From NCBI GenBank assembly GCA_021324685.1, contig JAJPIQ010000066.1, forward strand, positions 1 to 60,417: DNA of 60,417 bases, given 5' to 3'. Made by a program: the position numbers and the translations under genes. Positions 16,599 through 26,600 of the stretch are shown here, piece after piece (positions within the stretch are counted from its first letter, which is position 1; each line of letters starts with the position of its first letter). The DNA comes from Bacteroidota bacterium (GTDB lineage: Bacteria > Bacteroidota > Ignavibacteria > Palsa-1295). The notes below the pieces were generated by a model. That model was not told the origin of the DNA, made no database searches, and saw only the letters and a list, made by a program, of their open reading frames with translations.

Positions 16599-17939
16599 AT
16601 GCCGTTTCTCGTCCGACCGTGGGTCGTCCTCGCATTCCTTGCGCTTCTGGCGTTTCCCGAACTTCGCGCCGTCGGGCAGACCGGCGCGCTCGATAAACGC
16701 CGCGACGCCACCCGGCGGCCCGATCTGGTCGCGGCCAACGGCCAGGCGATGCTGACGATCAAGAACGTCGATATCACCCATTTCCCCGACATCGGCGTCA
16801 TTTTTTCGGCGGTCGATAGCCGGAACCAATTTATCCGCACGCTCAAGAAAGAGGACCTCGTCATTATGGAAAACGGGATCGAGCGGCCGATCCTTTCGCT
16901 CGACCTCGTAAGCGGCGAGAACCGGGTCCCGATCGATATTATTTTCGTGATCGACCAGACCGCCTCCATGGGCGATATGATCGGTACCGTCAAAGAGAAC
17001 GTCAACCGCCTGGCCGAGCAACTGCGCGAGCACGGCTTCGATTACCGGCTGGGCCTCGTCCGCTTCAGCGATATTATCGAGTGGGTAAGCCCGAAGCTGA
17101 CGGACGACGTCTCCGAGTTCGAAAAATGGGTGGCCGATATCCAGACCGTGGGCGGCGGCGACCCGAAAGAAAATGCGCTCGAAGGCCTCCACGCGATCGA
17201 ACAAATGCCGATCCGCCCCATTGCGCTGCGGCTCGCCGTGCTTATTACGGACGCCCAATGCCATCAACAGGGCGAGCAGGGCGATGGCACCACCGATTTT
17301 ACGATGAAGTCCATGGGCGACTGGCTCTACGACCGCGAAGTCCGCCTGCTTACGGTCACGCCGCCGCAATATCCCGAATATCATGCAATGGCCGAAGCGA
17401 CGGGCGGCACGAGCTTCGACCTGGGTCAGAGCTTCGCCAGTTCCGTGGCCGACCTTGCCACGAGCATTACGAGCCTTTACTCGCTCAAGTACCTTTCGCA
17501 ATCGACGCTGGCGCCGGACTCGGTCCGCATCGACCTGTTGCGCGCCGAAGACCATTCGACGCTGGCCAGCCGCAAGCTTTTGGCCATGGAGCCGGGGCGC
17601 CGTTTTGTCTTCGAGGACCTTCAATTTGGGCCGAACCAAGCCCAGCTCGTCAACGAATTCATCCCCGAGCTCGAGCGGGTCGTCCGCCTGATGCACGTCC
17701 GCCCCTCGATGCGGATCCGGATCGAAGGCCACGCCGATTCGACCGGCAGCAACGAAGCCAACCTCAAACTTTCGGAAGAACGGGCTGTGGCCGTCAAGCG
17801 TTACCTGATGGAAGAGGGTATCGTACCCGACCGGCTGGAAACGACCGGGTATGGCGCGAGCCGGCCGATCGCTCCCAATACGTCCGAGGCCGGGCGCCGC
17901 TTAAATCGCAGAATCGAGTTTTTGATCTTGTCGAAATAA
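16599..17939 (+). CDS. exported von Willebrand A-OmpA fusion protein
   Basis: A 446-residue envelope protein with a signal peptide (VVLAFLALLAFPELRA). A VWA domain spans about residues 110-300, with a MIDAS-like D119-Q-T121-A-S123 (Thr in place of the first Ser) and MGDMIGTVKENV after it. A C-terminal OmpA/Pal-type domain (about 325-446) binds peptidoglycan: IRIEGHADSTGSNEANLKLS, then ERAVAVKRYL and TGYGASRPIAPN, NRRIEFLI. A partner-binding VWA tethered to the cell wall is the likely architecture. The stop codon is 5 bp before aat, so the two are probably co-transcribed. Confidence 0.88.
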   Translation: MPFLVRPWVVLAFLALLAFPELRAVGQTGALDKRRDATRRPDLVAANGQAMLTIKNVDITHFPDIGVIFSAVDSRNQFIRTLKKEDLVIMENGIERPILSLDLVSGENRVPIDIIFVIDQTASMGDMIGTVKENVNRLAEQLREHGFDYRLGLVRFSDIIEWVSPKLTDDVSEFEKWVADIQTVGGGDPKENALEGLHAIEQMPIRPIALRLAVLITDAQCHQQGEQGDGTTDFTMKSMGDWLYDREVRLLTVTPPQYPEYHAMAEATGGTSFDLGQSFASSVADLATSITSLYSLKYLSQSTLAPDSVRIDLLRAEDHSTLASRKLLAMEPGRRFVFEDLQFGPNQAQLVNEFIPELERVVRLMHVRPSMRIRIEGHADSTGSNEANLKLSEERAVAVKRYLMEEGIVPDRLETTGYGASRPIAPNTSEAGRRLNRRIEFLILSK

Positions 17940-17944
17940 TTCCC

Positions 17945-18577
17945 ATGCTCTCGCATCCGATTTCCAATCGGTTTGTGACCCCGGAAGTAATCCTGAACGC
18001 CTACTATCAGGGCCTGTTTCCTATGGCCAATGAACGGGGCGAGATCGGGTTTTACGTGTTCGAACCGCGCGGTATCGTGCCGCTCGACGGCCGTTTCCAT
18101 GTCCGCCGTTCCGTGCGGCAGGTGCTGAAGAAAAAGAATTTCCAGGTCACCTTCGATACCGCCCCGCTGGAAGTATTGCGCGGCTGCGCCCGCGTCGGCG
18201 TGGTGCCGGCCTATCAACTCTGGCTCTCGGACGAACTCATGGAGCTCTACCTGCGGCTCTTCGAAATGGGGCGCATGCATACGGTCGAAGTATGGGAACC
18301 TTCCGCGAACTTCGGCGGCGAGCGCCAGCTTTTGGGCGGCCTCTATGGCATTACGTTCGGCGGGGCATTTTGCGGAGAGTCGATGTTCTCCCGGACCCCC
18401 TTTGCATCGCAGATCGCGCTCGTCCATTTGGTCGAACACCTCCGCCAGCATGGCTTTACGCTCCTGGACGCGCAGATGTCGAGCGAGCACTTGAAGCAGT
18501 TCGGCCTCTACGAATGCTCGCAGCAGGAATATCTCGACTACTTCTACGAAGCCGCCGAAGTCCCCGTCACCTTCTGA
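17945..18577 (+). CDS. aat: leucyl/phenylalanyl-tRNA-protein transferase
   Basis: Aat adds Leu or Phe to proteins with N-terminal Arg or Lys, marking them for ClpAP degradation (N-end rule). The 210-residue protein has the family motifs: the AYYQGLFPMA start region, RSVRQVLKKKNFQVTFD, GERQLLGGLYGITFGG, then FCGESMFSRTPFASQIALV, and LLDAQMSSEHLKQFG. The same frame is open for another 860 bases upstream, but that is the shadow of the VWA-OmpA gene. ATG 17945, five bases after that gene's stop, is the real start. Confidence 0.95.
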   Translation: MLSHPISNRFVTPEVILNAYYQGLFPMANERGEIGFYVFEPRGIVPLDGRFHVRRSVRQVLKKKNFQVTFDTAPLEVLRGCARVGVVPAYQLWLSDELMELYLRLFEMGRMHTVEVWEPSANFGGERQLLGGLYGITFGGAFCGESMFSRTPFASQIALVHLVEHLRQHGFTLLDAQMSSEHLKQFGLYECSQQEYLDYFYEAAEVPVTF

Positions 18578-18644
18578 AACACCCCCTCCGATTTGGCGGG
18601 CAAATGCTATCGCGATCACACACCGGTGCGCTTTCGTTGGGAAC

Positions 18645-20756
18645 TTAATGGCCCACAACAACGCGCCCAGCGGCAGACCCGGCGCGAATAAAATATATCC
18701 CCGCGGGAAGATTCGACACGTCAACCTTGATCGCGCCGTTCTCCGTAAGGACTGCAGCACTGACCGGCTCGCCCAGTATATTCTCCACTCGAACGCCATC
18801 GGCAAACAAACTGGCTGCACCATCGAGCATGATGAAGCCGTTAGCAGGATTCGGAAATACGATCGGTAACTGCGAATCGACGTGCCACAATGAAACGATT
18901 CCCCGTGGCTTCTCATACCAGGGCATATCCAGCCGCCATAGCCAGGAGCCGTTCGTAAAAAAGGCCTCGGACGTATCAATTTCGACGAGCCGGAATTTCT
19001 GCAGGGCGATATCATCTGCCGGCCACCCCGCAATAGAGTGCCACGTCTCGCCGGCGTCCGAAGTATAATAGTTTCCTTCGACCCAGCGGTTGCTGTCCAG
19101 CGGGATGAGGACGGACGAGCTCCCGGATGGGAACGTAACGGTGTCCCAGGAGTTGCCGGCATCGCTCGTCGTGGTGTATATTTTTGTGTGGATGAACCAC
19201 CGCCGACTTCCGGCGACAAGGGAAGGTAAATATGGGACCGCATTCCAGGTCTGGCCCGAATCGCGCGTAAGGTATATTTTGCTCGTGCCTTCGCTTGCAA
19301 AGCAAGTCGCTGCATCGATTGGCAAAAAGGAATATACAGAGTCCGTAATATCCGGAAGATTTGGACTTACCGTTCGCCAACTATCGCCCGCATCGCTTGA
19401 AACGAGGATCCCACTGGCGCTGCCTGCCCAAATCGACGTTCCCACACCAAAGCGGACGAACGGCGATTGTGAACCTAAGAAACCAACGGTGCGATAGTGC
19501 TCACCGTCGCTTGTCCAGATGAGAGTGTCCTGGTGGACCAGGAAAAACCTCCCCTGGACCGCACCGGGAATACTATTTGTGTTTTGTAACCACGATGGGA
19601 ATTCGATGCTGCCGCTCCAGGATGCACCCCGATCTGTGGAAATAAGAGCGACTGGACGATAGGAAGAATCCTGCCCCATTGCATAGTAGGAACCGGGGTT
19701 CAAACCGGTCGGATGAAGGTTCCCAGTGATTCTATAAGGCTGCAGGTCGAACCATGATCGTCCGGCATCGGATGTGCGGCCAAGGATCTGATTATACCCG
19801 AGCGCCAGACCGTTCACGCTGTCCGAGAAAGAAAAGGAAGATGCTCCGAAACCGGGAATCGAGCCATGCTTCCACGATTGCCCCGAGTCCGTCGAAATCT
19901 CAAAGTCATTCATCGGTTGGGTGGGTGGATAAAGCGTTGCCAGCCATCGGTCCGAAGATAGAGGAAAAATGCCATCAAAATAATTCTGAAATTTCCAGGT
20001 ACGGCCGGTATCGAAACTCGTATAACAGGCGCCCAAGCCTTGCAAAGAAATCGCGGTGAGTACCGAGGGCGTATGATAAATGATTTGGTCGGCAAAGCCG
20101 AGTAAAAATTCGGCGGAGTCGGCCGCCGCCAACGTATCCCAATGTAATCCTCCGTTCGTCGTGCGAACGAGAAAGTTCTGCGCAAATATAATTCCATGAA
20201 GGGAATCGCACCATGAGGAGTTGATGTACATGCCATAGTTCGGTGAATCCCAAATGCGAACCGCCGAATCGCCGCCCGGTGCGATCGAATAAAATCCATC
20301 GTCTTTCTCGTAGATTAGGCGGCTTCCATCCGTCGCGACGGTCGCGACCGTTTGCATCCCGGGACCGGCCTGAACGGAATCGGGCAGCGCATTCTTCCAC
20401 GTGTCGCCATTGTCGCGGCTATATTGCACCCGATCGGAGTCAAATAACATTCGATAGATCGGTCCGGAACGCGAAATATAGTAGGCATGCCCGGGGACAA
20501 ATGCGCCAATCGAATTCCTATGCACTCTTCCGGAGTCAAGAGCCGTATATGTAGTTCCAAAATCGGTCGAGCGAATAAACCAATGTATGCCATAAATGGA
20601 GTAACCTGTATCCGTCATGACAATCGTCCCGTCCGATCGATAAATACCTTGTTGAAAGTTATTCAACAAGGGGACGAGGTTACTATCCGTCTGCGCCCAG
20701 AGGGGCACAGCCGGCATCGTTGTGATGATTAAGAATGCGATTCGCCGAATAATCAT
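18645..20756 (-). CDS. large secreted Asp-box (BNR-like) repeat protein with T9SS sorting domain
   Basis: A 703-residue exported protein. The start at 20756 gives the signal peptide MIIRRIAFLIITTMPAVPLW cut near AQ; the open frame extends 21 codons further upstream. It has about twelve Asp-box motifs (SRDNGDTW, TTNGGLHW, SFDTGRTW, STDSGQSW, TSDAGRSW, STDRGASW, SSDAGDSW, TRDSGQTW, TSDAGNSW, TSDAGETW among them), enough for one or two beta-propellers. The tail is LPIVFPNPANGFIML, then VENILGEPV and NLPAGIYFIRAG, a type A T9SS signal. Sortilin/photosynthesis-stability-factor-like proteins have this layout. The ligand is unknown. Confidence 0.87.
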   Translation of the reverse strand: MIIRRIAFLIITTMPAVPLWAQTDSNLVPLLNNFQQGIYRSDGTIVMTDTGYSIYGIHWFIRSTDFGTTYTALDSGRVHRNSIGAFVPGHAYYISRSGPIYRMLFDSDRVQYSRDNGDTWKNALPDSVQAGPGMQTVATVATDGSRLIYEKDDGFYSIAPGGDSAVRIWDSPNYGMYINSSWCDSLHGIIFAQNFLVRTTNGGLHWDTLAAADSAEFLLGFADQIIYHTPSVLTAISLQGLGACYTSFDTGRTWKFQNYFDGIFPLSSDRWLATLYPPTQPMNDFEISTDSGQSWKHGSIPGFGASSFSFSDSVNGLALGYNQILGRTSDAGRSWFDLQPYRITGNLHPTGLNPGSYYAMGQDSSYRPVALISTDRGASWSGSIEFPSWLQNTNSIPGAVQGRFFLVHQDTLIWTSDGEHYRTVGFLGSQSPFVRFGVGTSIWAGSASGILVSSDAGDSWRTVSPNLPDITDSVYSFLPIDAATCFASEGTSKIYLTRDSGQTWNAVPYLPSLVAGSRRWFIHTKIYTTTSDAGNSWDTVTFPSGSSSVLIPLDSNRWVEGNYYTSDAGETWHSIAGWPADDIALQKFRLVEIDTSEAFFTNGSWLWRLDMPWYEKPRGIVSLWHVDSQLPIVFPNPANGFIMLDGAASLFADGVRVENILGEPVSAAVLTENGAIKVDVSNLPAGIYFIRAGSAAGRVVVGH

Positions 20757-21238
20757 TTTCACTACCTTGCGGATCTCGATTAAGGGACCTTCCGACAATA
20801 TCAAAACTTTTATTCCCAACTCTCAATAATCGAACGCCGCGCGTGTTACAGTGAATCCCCAAAAGCCGAAGGTCAAACACCGCCTGGCACCATGTAAATG
20901 GAGCCGCAGTGGATAAAGTCAGACCTTTCAATGATATGCACCCAGACCGAAACGTCATTCTCCAACATCGCGAAGGTCCCCCTGCGGAAGCTACAAAATC
21001 GCTCGGACGCAAACACTCCCCGGCGCAAAACCGAGAAACCGGAACGGGAAGCCTATTCGACAAGTTTTGCACTCCCAACCATCGATACATCGAACATCGG
21101 ACTTTTGACGAACGTGCAGTTAGTATTATAAACCAGCGTTTTGAGGCCATTTGAAGCGGTTACAGGGGATGGCACCTCCCCTTCGGTGTAGCTACGAATG
21201 ACCTCGTTATCTTTCGTCCAGCATGGCGGGAGACTCTT
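20757..21238. other. gene-free region upstream of tRNA-Ser
   Basis: About 480 bp with only short open frames that lack recognisable protein character. It should hold the promoter of the T9SS gene at 20756 (minus) and of tRNA-Ser (plus). No clear TAnnTTTG box, repeat or structured RNA was seen. Confidence 0.5.
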
Positions 21239-21328
21239 GGAGAGGTGGCCGAGTGGCTGAAGGCAACGGTTTGCTAAACCGTCATAGTAGGTAAACTGCT
21301 ATCGAGGGTTCGAATCCCTCCCTCTCCG
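21239..21328 (+). tRNA. tRNA-Ser (anticodon GCU)
   Basis: A 90-nt class II tRNA. The acceptor stem pairs GGAGAGG with CCTCTCC. The D arm starts with TGGCCGAGTGGCTGAAGG, the anticodon loop is TTGCTAA with GCT at 21273-21275, a long variable arm (about 21282-21304) follows, and the T arm is GAGGGTTCGAATCCCTC. The discriminator base is G, as in tRNA-Ser. The 3' CCA is not encoded. It reads AGC/AGU codons. Confidence 0.97.
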
Positions 21329-21540
21329 CAAAAAACCGATGGTGCCGAGGCACGGTAGGCCCTGCTGCCCTGCGGTCGTTCGCTCTCGAACGGTAAAATT
21401 GTCTCGCCATTTATTGTTCTTTTTTTTCTTTCCCTTCTTTTCTGCATCGCTCATTTCCAGATCCCCGATTTAATTCCGGATTCCAGATTAAATAGAAGTT
21501 ATTCTCCTGGGACAATAGTATGTCTTAGATAATATTATGT

Positions 21541-21573
21541 CTTACGGCGAAGATAATATGTCTTCGTCATAAG
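21541..21573 (+). terminator. long stem-loop, possible terminator or structured RNA
   Basis: The arm cttacggcgaaga (21541-21553) pairs with tcttcgtcataag (21561-21573) over 13 positions with one C-A mismatch and one G-U pair; the loop is taatatg. It is followed by atatatttt. It lies 210 bp after the tRNA. Confidence 0.5.
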
Positions 21574-21625
21574 ATATATTTTCACATTGTTTACGTCCCG
21601 CAGAATTCGAATCGCCTGCGTCTTC

Positions 21626-21690
21626 TTCCCTTTCGGAAATAAAAAATTTTCCCTTTCGGAAATAAAAAATTCTCTCTCGGAAATAAAAAA
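21626..21690. repeat. three tandem copies of an A/T-rich unit
   Basis: Two copies of ttccctttcggaaataaaaa start at 21626 and 21649. A third, diverged copy (tctctctcggaaataaaaaa) spans 21671-21690. Each unit contains the semi-palindromic tttcggaaa or a variant of it. Confidence 0.75.
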
Positions 21691-21770
21691 ATGTCGGTCA
21701 GCGCAGTGTGGAAATGAAACGCGATTGCATCGAAAAATAAAATTTCAGGGCGCGCTGAAATTTTTATCTT

Positions 21771-23600
21771 ATGTTTGCAATGCTCATTGTACGTTTTAGC
21801 CCCCCCATCGGGCTTTGTTTTGTGAACGTCCTTCAAAATATTCGATTTTTTGCATTTTTGCTCGCCAGTTTTTTGGGACTGACCGCTCTGCACGCCCAAA
21901 GTTTCCGTAGCGCAGCCTTAGACAGCGATTGCTATTTCCCTGTTTTAGGAGATCCGGCAGAATTGGATACAATTTGTGGCTCGGTAGCAGGACAAGGGCT
22001 CGGACGGTTTGTCAAAAACCTTGGTCTTCTACCCGATGGCCGTTCGGGCCGGATGTTCCTGTCGAACCTGGATCCCGAATTGGGAGATCAGGGACCGTGG
22101 GATCGGGTCCCGACCGGCCCGGTCTTCGACCTTCACCATCTGGAGGCGTCCCTTCAGAAGTTCCCATCGCGCGGGACCGTTCCGAATTTCACACTCGCCC
22201 ATTTCCGCAATCGGGCGTACCTCGATGTATTCGTTCCCGAGACCTGGCGTATTTATTGGGCAGACACGCTGGGGAATTACGATACCACCCGATACACCCA
22301 ATTATCCTCGCATCTCAAAGGGGACCGGGAGTGGTACATGAAAATCTTTGGGTTCGGGAATTCTGAAGCGTATGTCGCCCCCATGACCGACGATACCCTG
22401 AGCGACGTCGTGGTCGCCCTTTATACGGATTGGACCGACGCATCGAAAGATACCGCCTTCCTCTTGCTGTTTCGCTCCACATCGTTGCATGGCCAGGACA
22501 CGGCCTTCGAGGACACTTCCTGCGTTTTGTTCCCAACTGTGAAGAACAATCCCTATCGAAATATCTTTCAGGGCGATTTTCGAGGGAGCGGCCGGGACGA
22601 CCTCGTCATTTATACGCAGGCGGTCCAGGGCTGGCCGGGAACGAACAATAATGATTTCTTTTATTTTCGGAACGACCCTCCTTTTTCGCTAACGCGCCTT
22701 GCGACGGCGATCGTATCGGATACGCTGATGGCAGCATGGCAGATCTTCGACAGCCTCTCCACCCCGTCCGTCCCCGACTTCCGCGTGGAATTTTCCATGC
22801 GAGCCTTGCCAAAGAGCATCGACGATCGTTCGCAGGACTGGATGCCCGTCTTTCCGACGATATCGCATCCGGACAACGAGATTCTTATTTTTCGGGGAGG
22901 ACCCGATTTCGGAACTCACCGGCTGACCTTGGACTCCGCCGCATTTAGAATTCCCCCGCCGGGAACCTATGACAATGCAGCGTTCGGGGGGCTCGTCTGG
23001 CCGGACGGACTCGGGCTGGCCGATGCCGGCGACATGACGGGAACCGGCAATCGCGTGCTGTATGTCCCGGCCGCCGATGCCGCCGGAGATTTTTGGCAGG
23101 AGATGTTTTACGTTACCGGCGCGGCCCTCGACGATAAGATCGACATGTATCAGGGCCCCGCTCCCGGTTCCGCATTCGGCGATACCCTTACGGCGAACGG
23201 CGACCGCCGTGAAGACTGGTTAAGCGGGCGCCCCGGCATGGTGGCCCCGAATGGACGTTCTTCGGGTTCCCTGTGGCTCTATGATGGTTCGTCGAAAATT
23301 CCAGTCCATACGAAGACCGATGGAATAACAAATCCGCAAGCGGAGCAGAGCGGCCTTGCGTTTTCGCCGAATCCGGCCATCCGTTGGAGCGTGGTAACGG
23401 TGGACTGGCCCGTCGCCGAGGAGGTGCAATTCGAGATACGCAATGTATTGGGCAACCTCGTCCAGGAAGGAACGTTGCGAATGCGTGGCGGACCCGAGCA
23501 GCAGCGAATCTATTTTAACGATCTTTCCCCAGGAGTTTATTATGTAACTATTCACGGTGCGCATACGGAACGGCGAGGTACGCTCGCAATTCTGCGCTGA
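21771..23600 (+). CDS. secreted VCBS/FG-GAP-like protein with T9SS sorting domain
   Basis: A 609-residue exported protein. From ATG 21771 a 26-residue extension precedes the signal core FFAFLLASFLGLTALHAQ; a GTG at 21822 gives a more typical signal and may be the real start. A run of seven C residues (21800-21806) lies between the two. The body has integrin/VCBS-like segments (GDFRGSGRDDLVIYTQ, GLGLADAGDMTGTGNRVLYV), suggesting a beta-propeller. The C-terminal domain contains AFSPNPAIRWSVVTV, FEIRNVLGNLVQ and LSPGVYYVTIHG. It is followed closely by the 2121-residue T9SS gene and may be co-transcribed with it. Confidence 0.82.
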   Translation: MFAMLIVRFSPPIGLCFVNVLQNIRFFAFLLASFLGLTALHAQSFRSAALDSDCYFPVLGDPAELDTICGSVAGQGLGRFVKNLGLLPDGRSGRMFLSNLDPELGDQGPWDRVPTGPVFDLHHLEASLQKFPSRGTVPNFTLAHFRNRAYLDVFVPETWRIYWADTLGNYDTTRYTQLSSHLKGDREWYMKIFGFGNSEAYVAPMTDDTLSDVVVALYTDWTDASKDTAFLLLFRSTSLHGQDTAFEDTSCVLFPTVKNNPYRNIFQGDFRGSGRDDLVIYTQAVQGWPGTNNNDFFYFRNDPPFSLTRLATAIVSDTLMAAWQIFDSLSTPSVPDFRVEFSMRALPKSIDDRSQDWMPVFPTISHPDNEILIFRGGPDFGTHRLTLDSAAFRIPPPGTYDNAAFGGLVWPDGLGLADAGDMTGTGNRVLYVPAADAAGDFWQEMFYVTGAALDDKIDMYQGPAPGSAFGDTLTANGDRREDWLSGRPGMVAPNGRSSGSLWLYDGSSKIPVHTKTDGITNPQAEQSGLAFSPNPAIRWSVVTVDWPVAEEVQFEIRNVLGNLVQEGTLRMRGGPEQQRIYFNDLSPGVYYVTIHGAHTERRGTLAILR

Positions 23601-23636
23601 AGCACTATGGTGTCATCACTTATTCGATTGACGATC

Positions 23637-26600
23637 ATGAAAAAGATCCTTTTGCATTGTCGGACATTCCTTTTGCATCATAGGACATGGTTGATGCTCC
23701 TTGTTAGTTCCCTCTTCATCCCGTTCGGTCCTGCGAGTGCCCAAACGCTTGCCGATACGGTCTTTCCGCTGGGAGGACTCCAGTTCGGGCTTTCCGAAGG
23801 AGAAATTACGACCGGCGTCCTATCGGATCCCGCCTTTTGGAACCAGGGGCTTCCCCAATTAGGACTGAATACCCTCAACGACGAAGGCAATGGCACGACC
23901 CTGTCGAATTTAAATTTGGGTATGACGGGATACCCCGGAATTAGCCTCGGGAGCTATCTGGACCAATTTTCCGACTATGAGTTCTTCCTGGTATCGAACG
24001 AAAACAGCACGGCCGCGTGGGACCTTGCGCGGGCATGGCAAGATCCGGCTTCGAAATCGGGATCGAATGGCGGTGCTGGAAATCTGGAGTGGTTCATTCC
24101 AGCCCCTCCCGCCGATCCGGTCGGAACGGCCTACCTGAATCAATCCGGTCTCGGTGGGAACTTTAGCAATGGCGGGATTAAGGGCTATCTCGATTTCGTC
24201 TATCGCATCGATATCAGTGCCGACTATCCAAATATTTCTGACCCGTCGACCGTCATTTACCAAATTCAATACACCGTCCACTACTCGGATGGGTCGGCTT
24301 CGGCGTTAACCACCGCCAACCTGACTTTCGGCGATTACACGAACTATTATACGTCCGGATATCAGGCGACGTTCGGAAACGATTACACGAGCGAGATCCT
24401 GAATATCAAAACATTCCCAAACCAGGCGAGAACGGGAGTATCCCCGACTGGAACCAATAATTATTCGGTGTTCCGCATTCCGATCGCTCTTTCTGCGGGA
24501 CAGGACTCGTCGAAGACGTATATCAGCGGTGTCGATTTTAAACTTCTAAAGACGGCAGCAAGCAACGGCATCTTCGTCCGCGGCGTGCGTATCCGCTCGC
24601 AACACAGCGATTGGCTATTTCGGGGAAAATTAAATTACGATGCGCCTGCAAACTCTCAATATCCCAATGGCTATCCGGGTCTTTATACGACATTTCAGGG
24701 CGTAAAAAATATCATGGGAAATACGGGATGGAAAAACATGCTCATAGGCAAAGCCGGAAATGAGCTTGGCCCGGACGTGTGGCGCGCCTTTGCATACGTC
24801 GATTCGATGTGGCGTCGTTGGACGCGAGGGCACGGCGGCCAAAAGGACTTGAATTATGTCATCGCCGATAGTTATCAGTACTGGCGTTCGATCTATGAAG
24901 ATGAGACGGCAACGACCCGGAGCCCGCTCGGCGCCACGCCGCCTCCGCTGCAATACGAAGGCGGTTCGATTGCCCCGCCCAGATGGGAAGCACAGTTGAA
25001 CGGCACGCACAGTTATTCATACGATAATGATGGAACGAATACGACGTTTTACGGACATCCCGGCGATGGATCCAACCGGTGGAACTCCGGAGACCCCTGG
25101 TGGCCGTTCGTGAATGGCGATCCCTGCGGCCCCGTCTTTCCGGGCGATGCAATCCCTGCCTCCATTAAAAATCATCAGACCGGTACTTCCTTCGACTTTC
25201 AGGAAATGAACCTCCTGATTACGGGCTGGGCTTCGAATCAAAATGCGCCACGGTTCGGATCGTACGGGACCACAACCATCGGATCGAAGTCATCGAGCTG
25301 GGTCGGCATTAACCTCAATACCTATACCGGTTATACTCAATTCTTTCAGGATGAAGTAGTCTATAATGAAAGACATTTCTGGGATAACCCCCTCATCAGT
25401 AGCAGCCCTCCGGGATTTTCCGGTTATGATTCCCCCGGCGAACCGACGACCATCGAGTCCCCGTATTACATAGCGGCAAAGACGTGTTACCCGCAAAATC
25501 TTCCGAGTTCGAGCTGGTCCACATTTTATGCGTATCCCAATACGTATGGCGGGTGCGTCGATGGCGATAATTTTCTTGCGGTCGACGACGTGACTCGAGT
25601 CGGCATTTATTCCGCGATGCGGTCTGGGAACCCGACGGGCACCGATGGGCAGACCTTTGGCACGAATCTCTTTCATAGCTCAACGGGTTCGTTCAGTTCG
25701 CCGATGGTCGGGAGCACCATCACCATCGGCTCCAATACGTATACGATCACGGCCTTCGATGGGTCGACGCAATTGGAACTGGACGGGACGCCCGCCGCGG
25801 CTTCGAATCAGACCTGGACGATAAATTACCCGGCGCCCCTAAGTTTCGATCCCTCCACCCTTAACTATTTAAGCCGGCTCTACTTTAAGTTTGCACTCCA
25901 GACCCGATGGGAGATTCGGGAACAATCGTGGGATGGTCTTGCGTGGGGTGCAAAAGGGATCATGTTCAATCCGGTCGGTACCGATGAAGGCCCGAACACC
26001 GGGTTCTGTACCAGCACCCTCAAGACACAGGAACCAAATCCGAGCAACCCTTCGACGCTCATCGATTTGACCGATGGGTTCGATAACCCGGACTTCCCGC
26101 TGTATCTTTTGTTCTTAGCCCCGGTATCGTCTTTTAGCGGGGGGATTAGCTCGACGCCCGATGGAGTCACCGATGGGACCGCGAAATTTTACACCACGTA
26201 TAGTTCCGTGTTCCAGAGTGGCATGGTCGGAAGTCAAATCACCATCAATGGCGTGAACTACACGATCACCGCGTATGTGAATCCCTCGACGATCCAGATC
26301 AGCGGGACTCCGGCCGCGGCGACGGGCCTGACGTGGAGCTTCCCACCGCAGTTCCTGATCCCGCCGATCTCGTCGAGCGATCCGCCATCGAGTTCTGGCA
26401 TCTACCGGTTCCCGGACCATCAAGTCAAGAACAGCAATGGGTCAACGATCTACATCCCCATCCTGAGCGATTACGATATCTACAATGGCGACCCCAACAA
26501 TGGAGGGACCTTACTGTATAGTAAGGGAACGCCGATCGCGACCGATGGCGATAACACGACCTATCATATGATCGATGAGTATATCACCGATATCCAGAAT

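Larger units (their letters stand above)
21329..21770. other. AT-rich intergenic region with hairpin and short repeats
   Basis: About 440 bp between tRNA-Ser and the next secreted protein. It contains a 13-bp stem-loop (21541-21573), near-repeats of tatgtctta around 21519-21565, and three tandem copies of a 21-23-bp unit (21626-21690). No convincing gene was seen. Confidence 0.6.

Noticed and set aside
17081-17944. An open frame running into aat on the plus strand from 17081
   Set aside because: It is the out-of-frame shadow of the VWA-OmpA gene; the aat homology begins at ATG 17945.
20683-21154. Small open frames in the region before tRNA-Ser
   Set aside because: Both strands give short frames without conserved motifs, signal peptide or Shine-Dalgarno site.
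21239-21328. tRNA-Ser as the attachment site of an integrated element
   Set aside because: No partial copy of the tRNA 3' end or integrase gene was found in the window.
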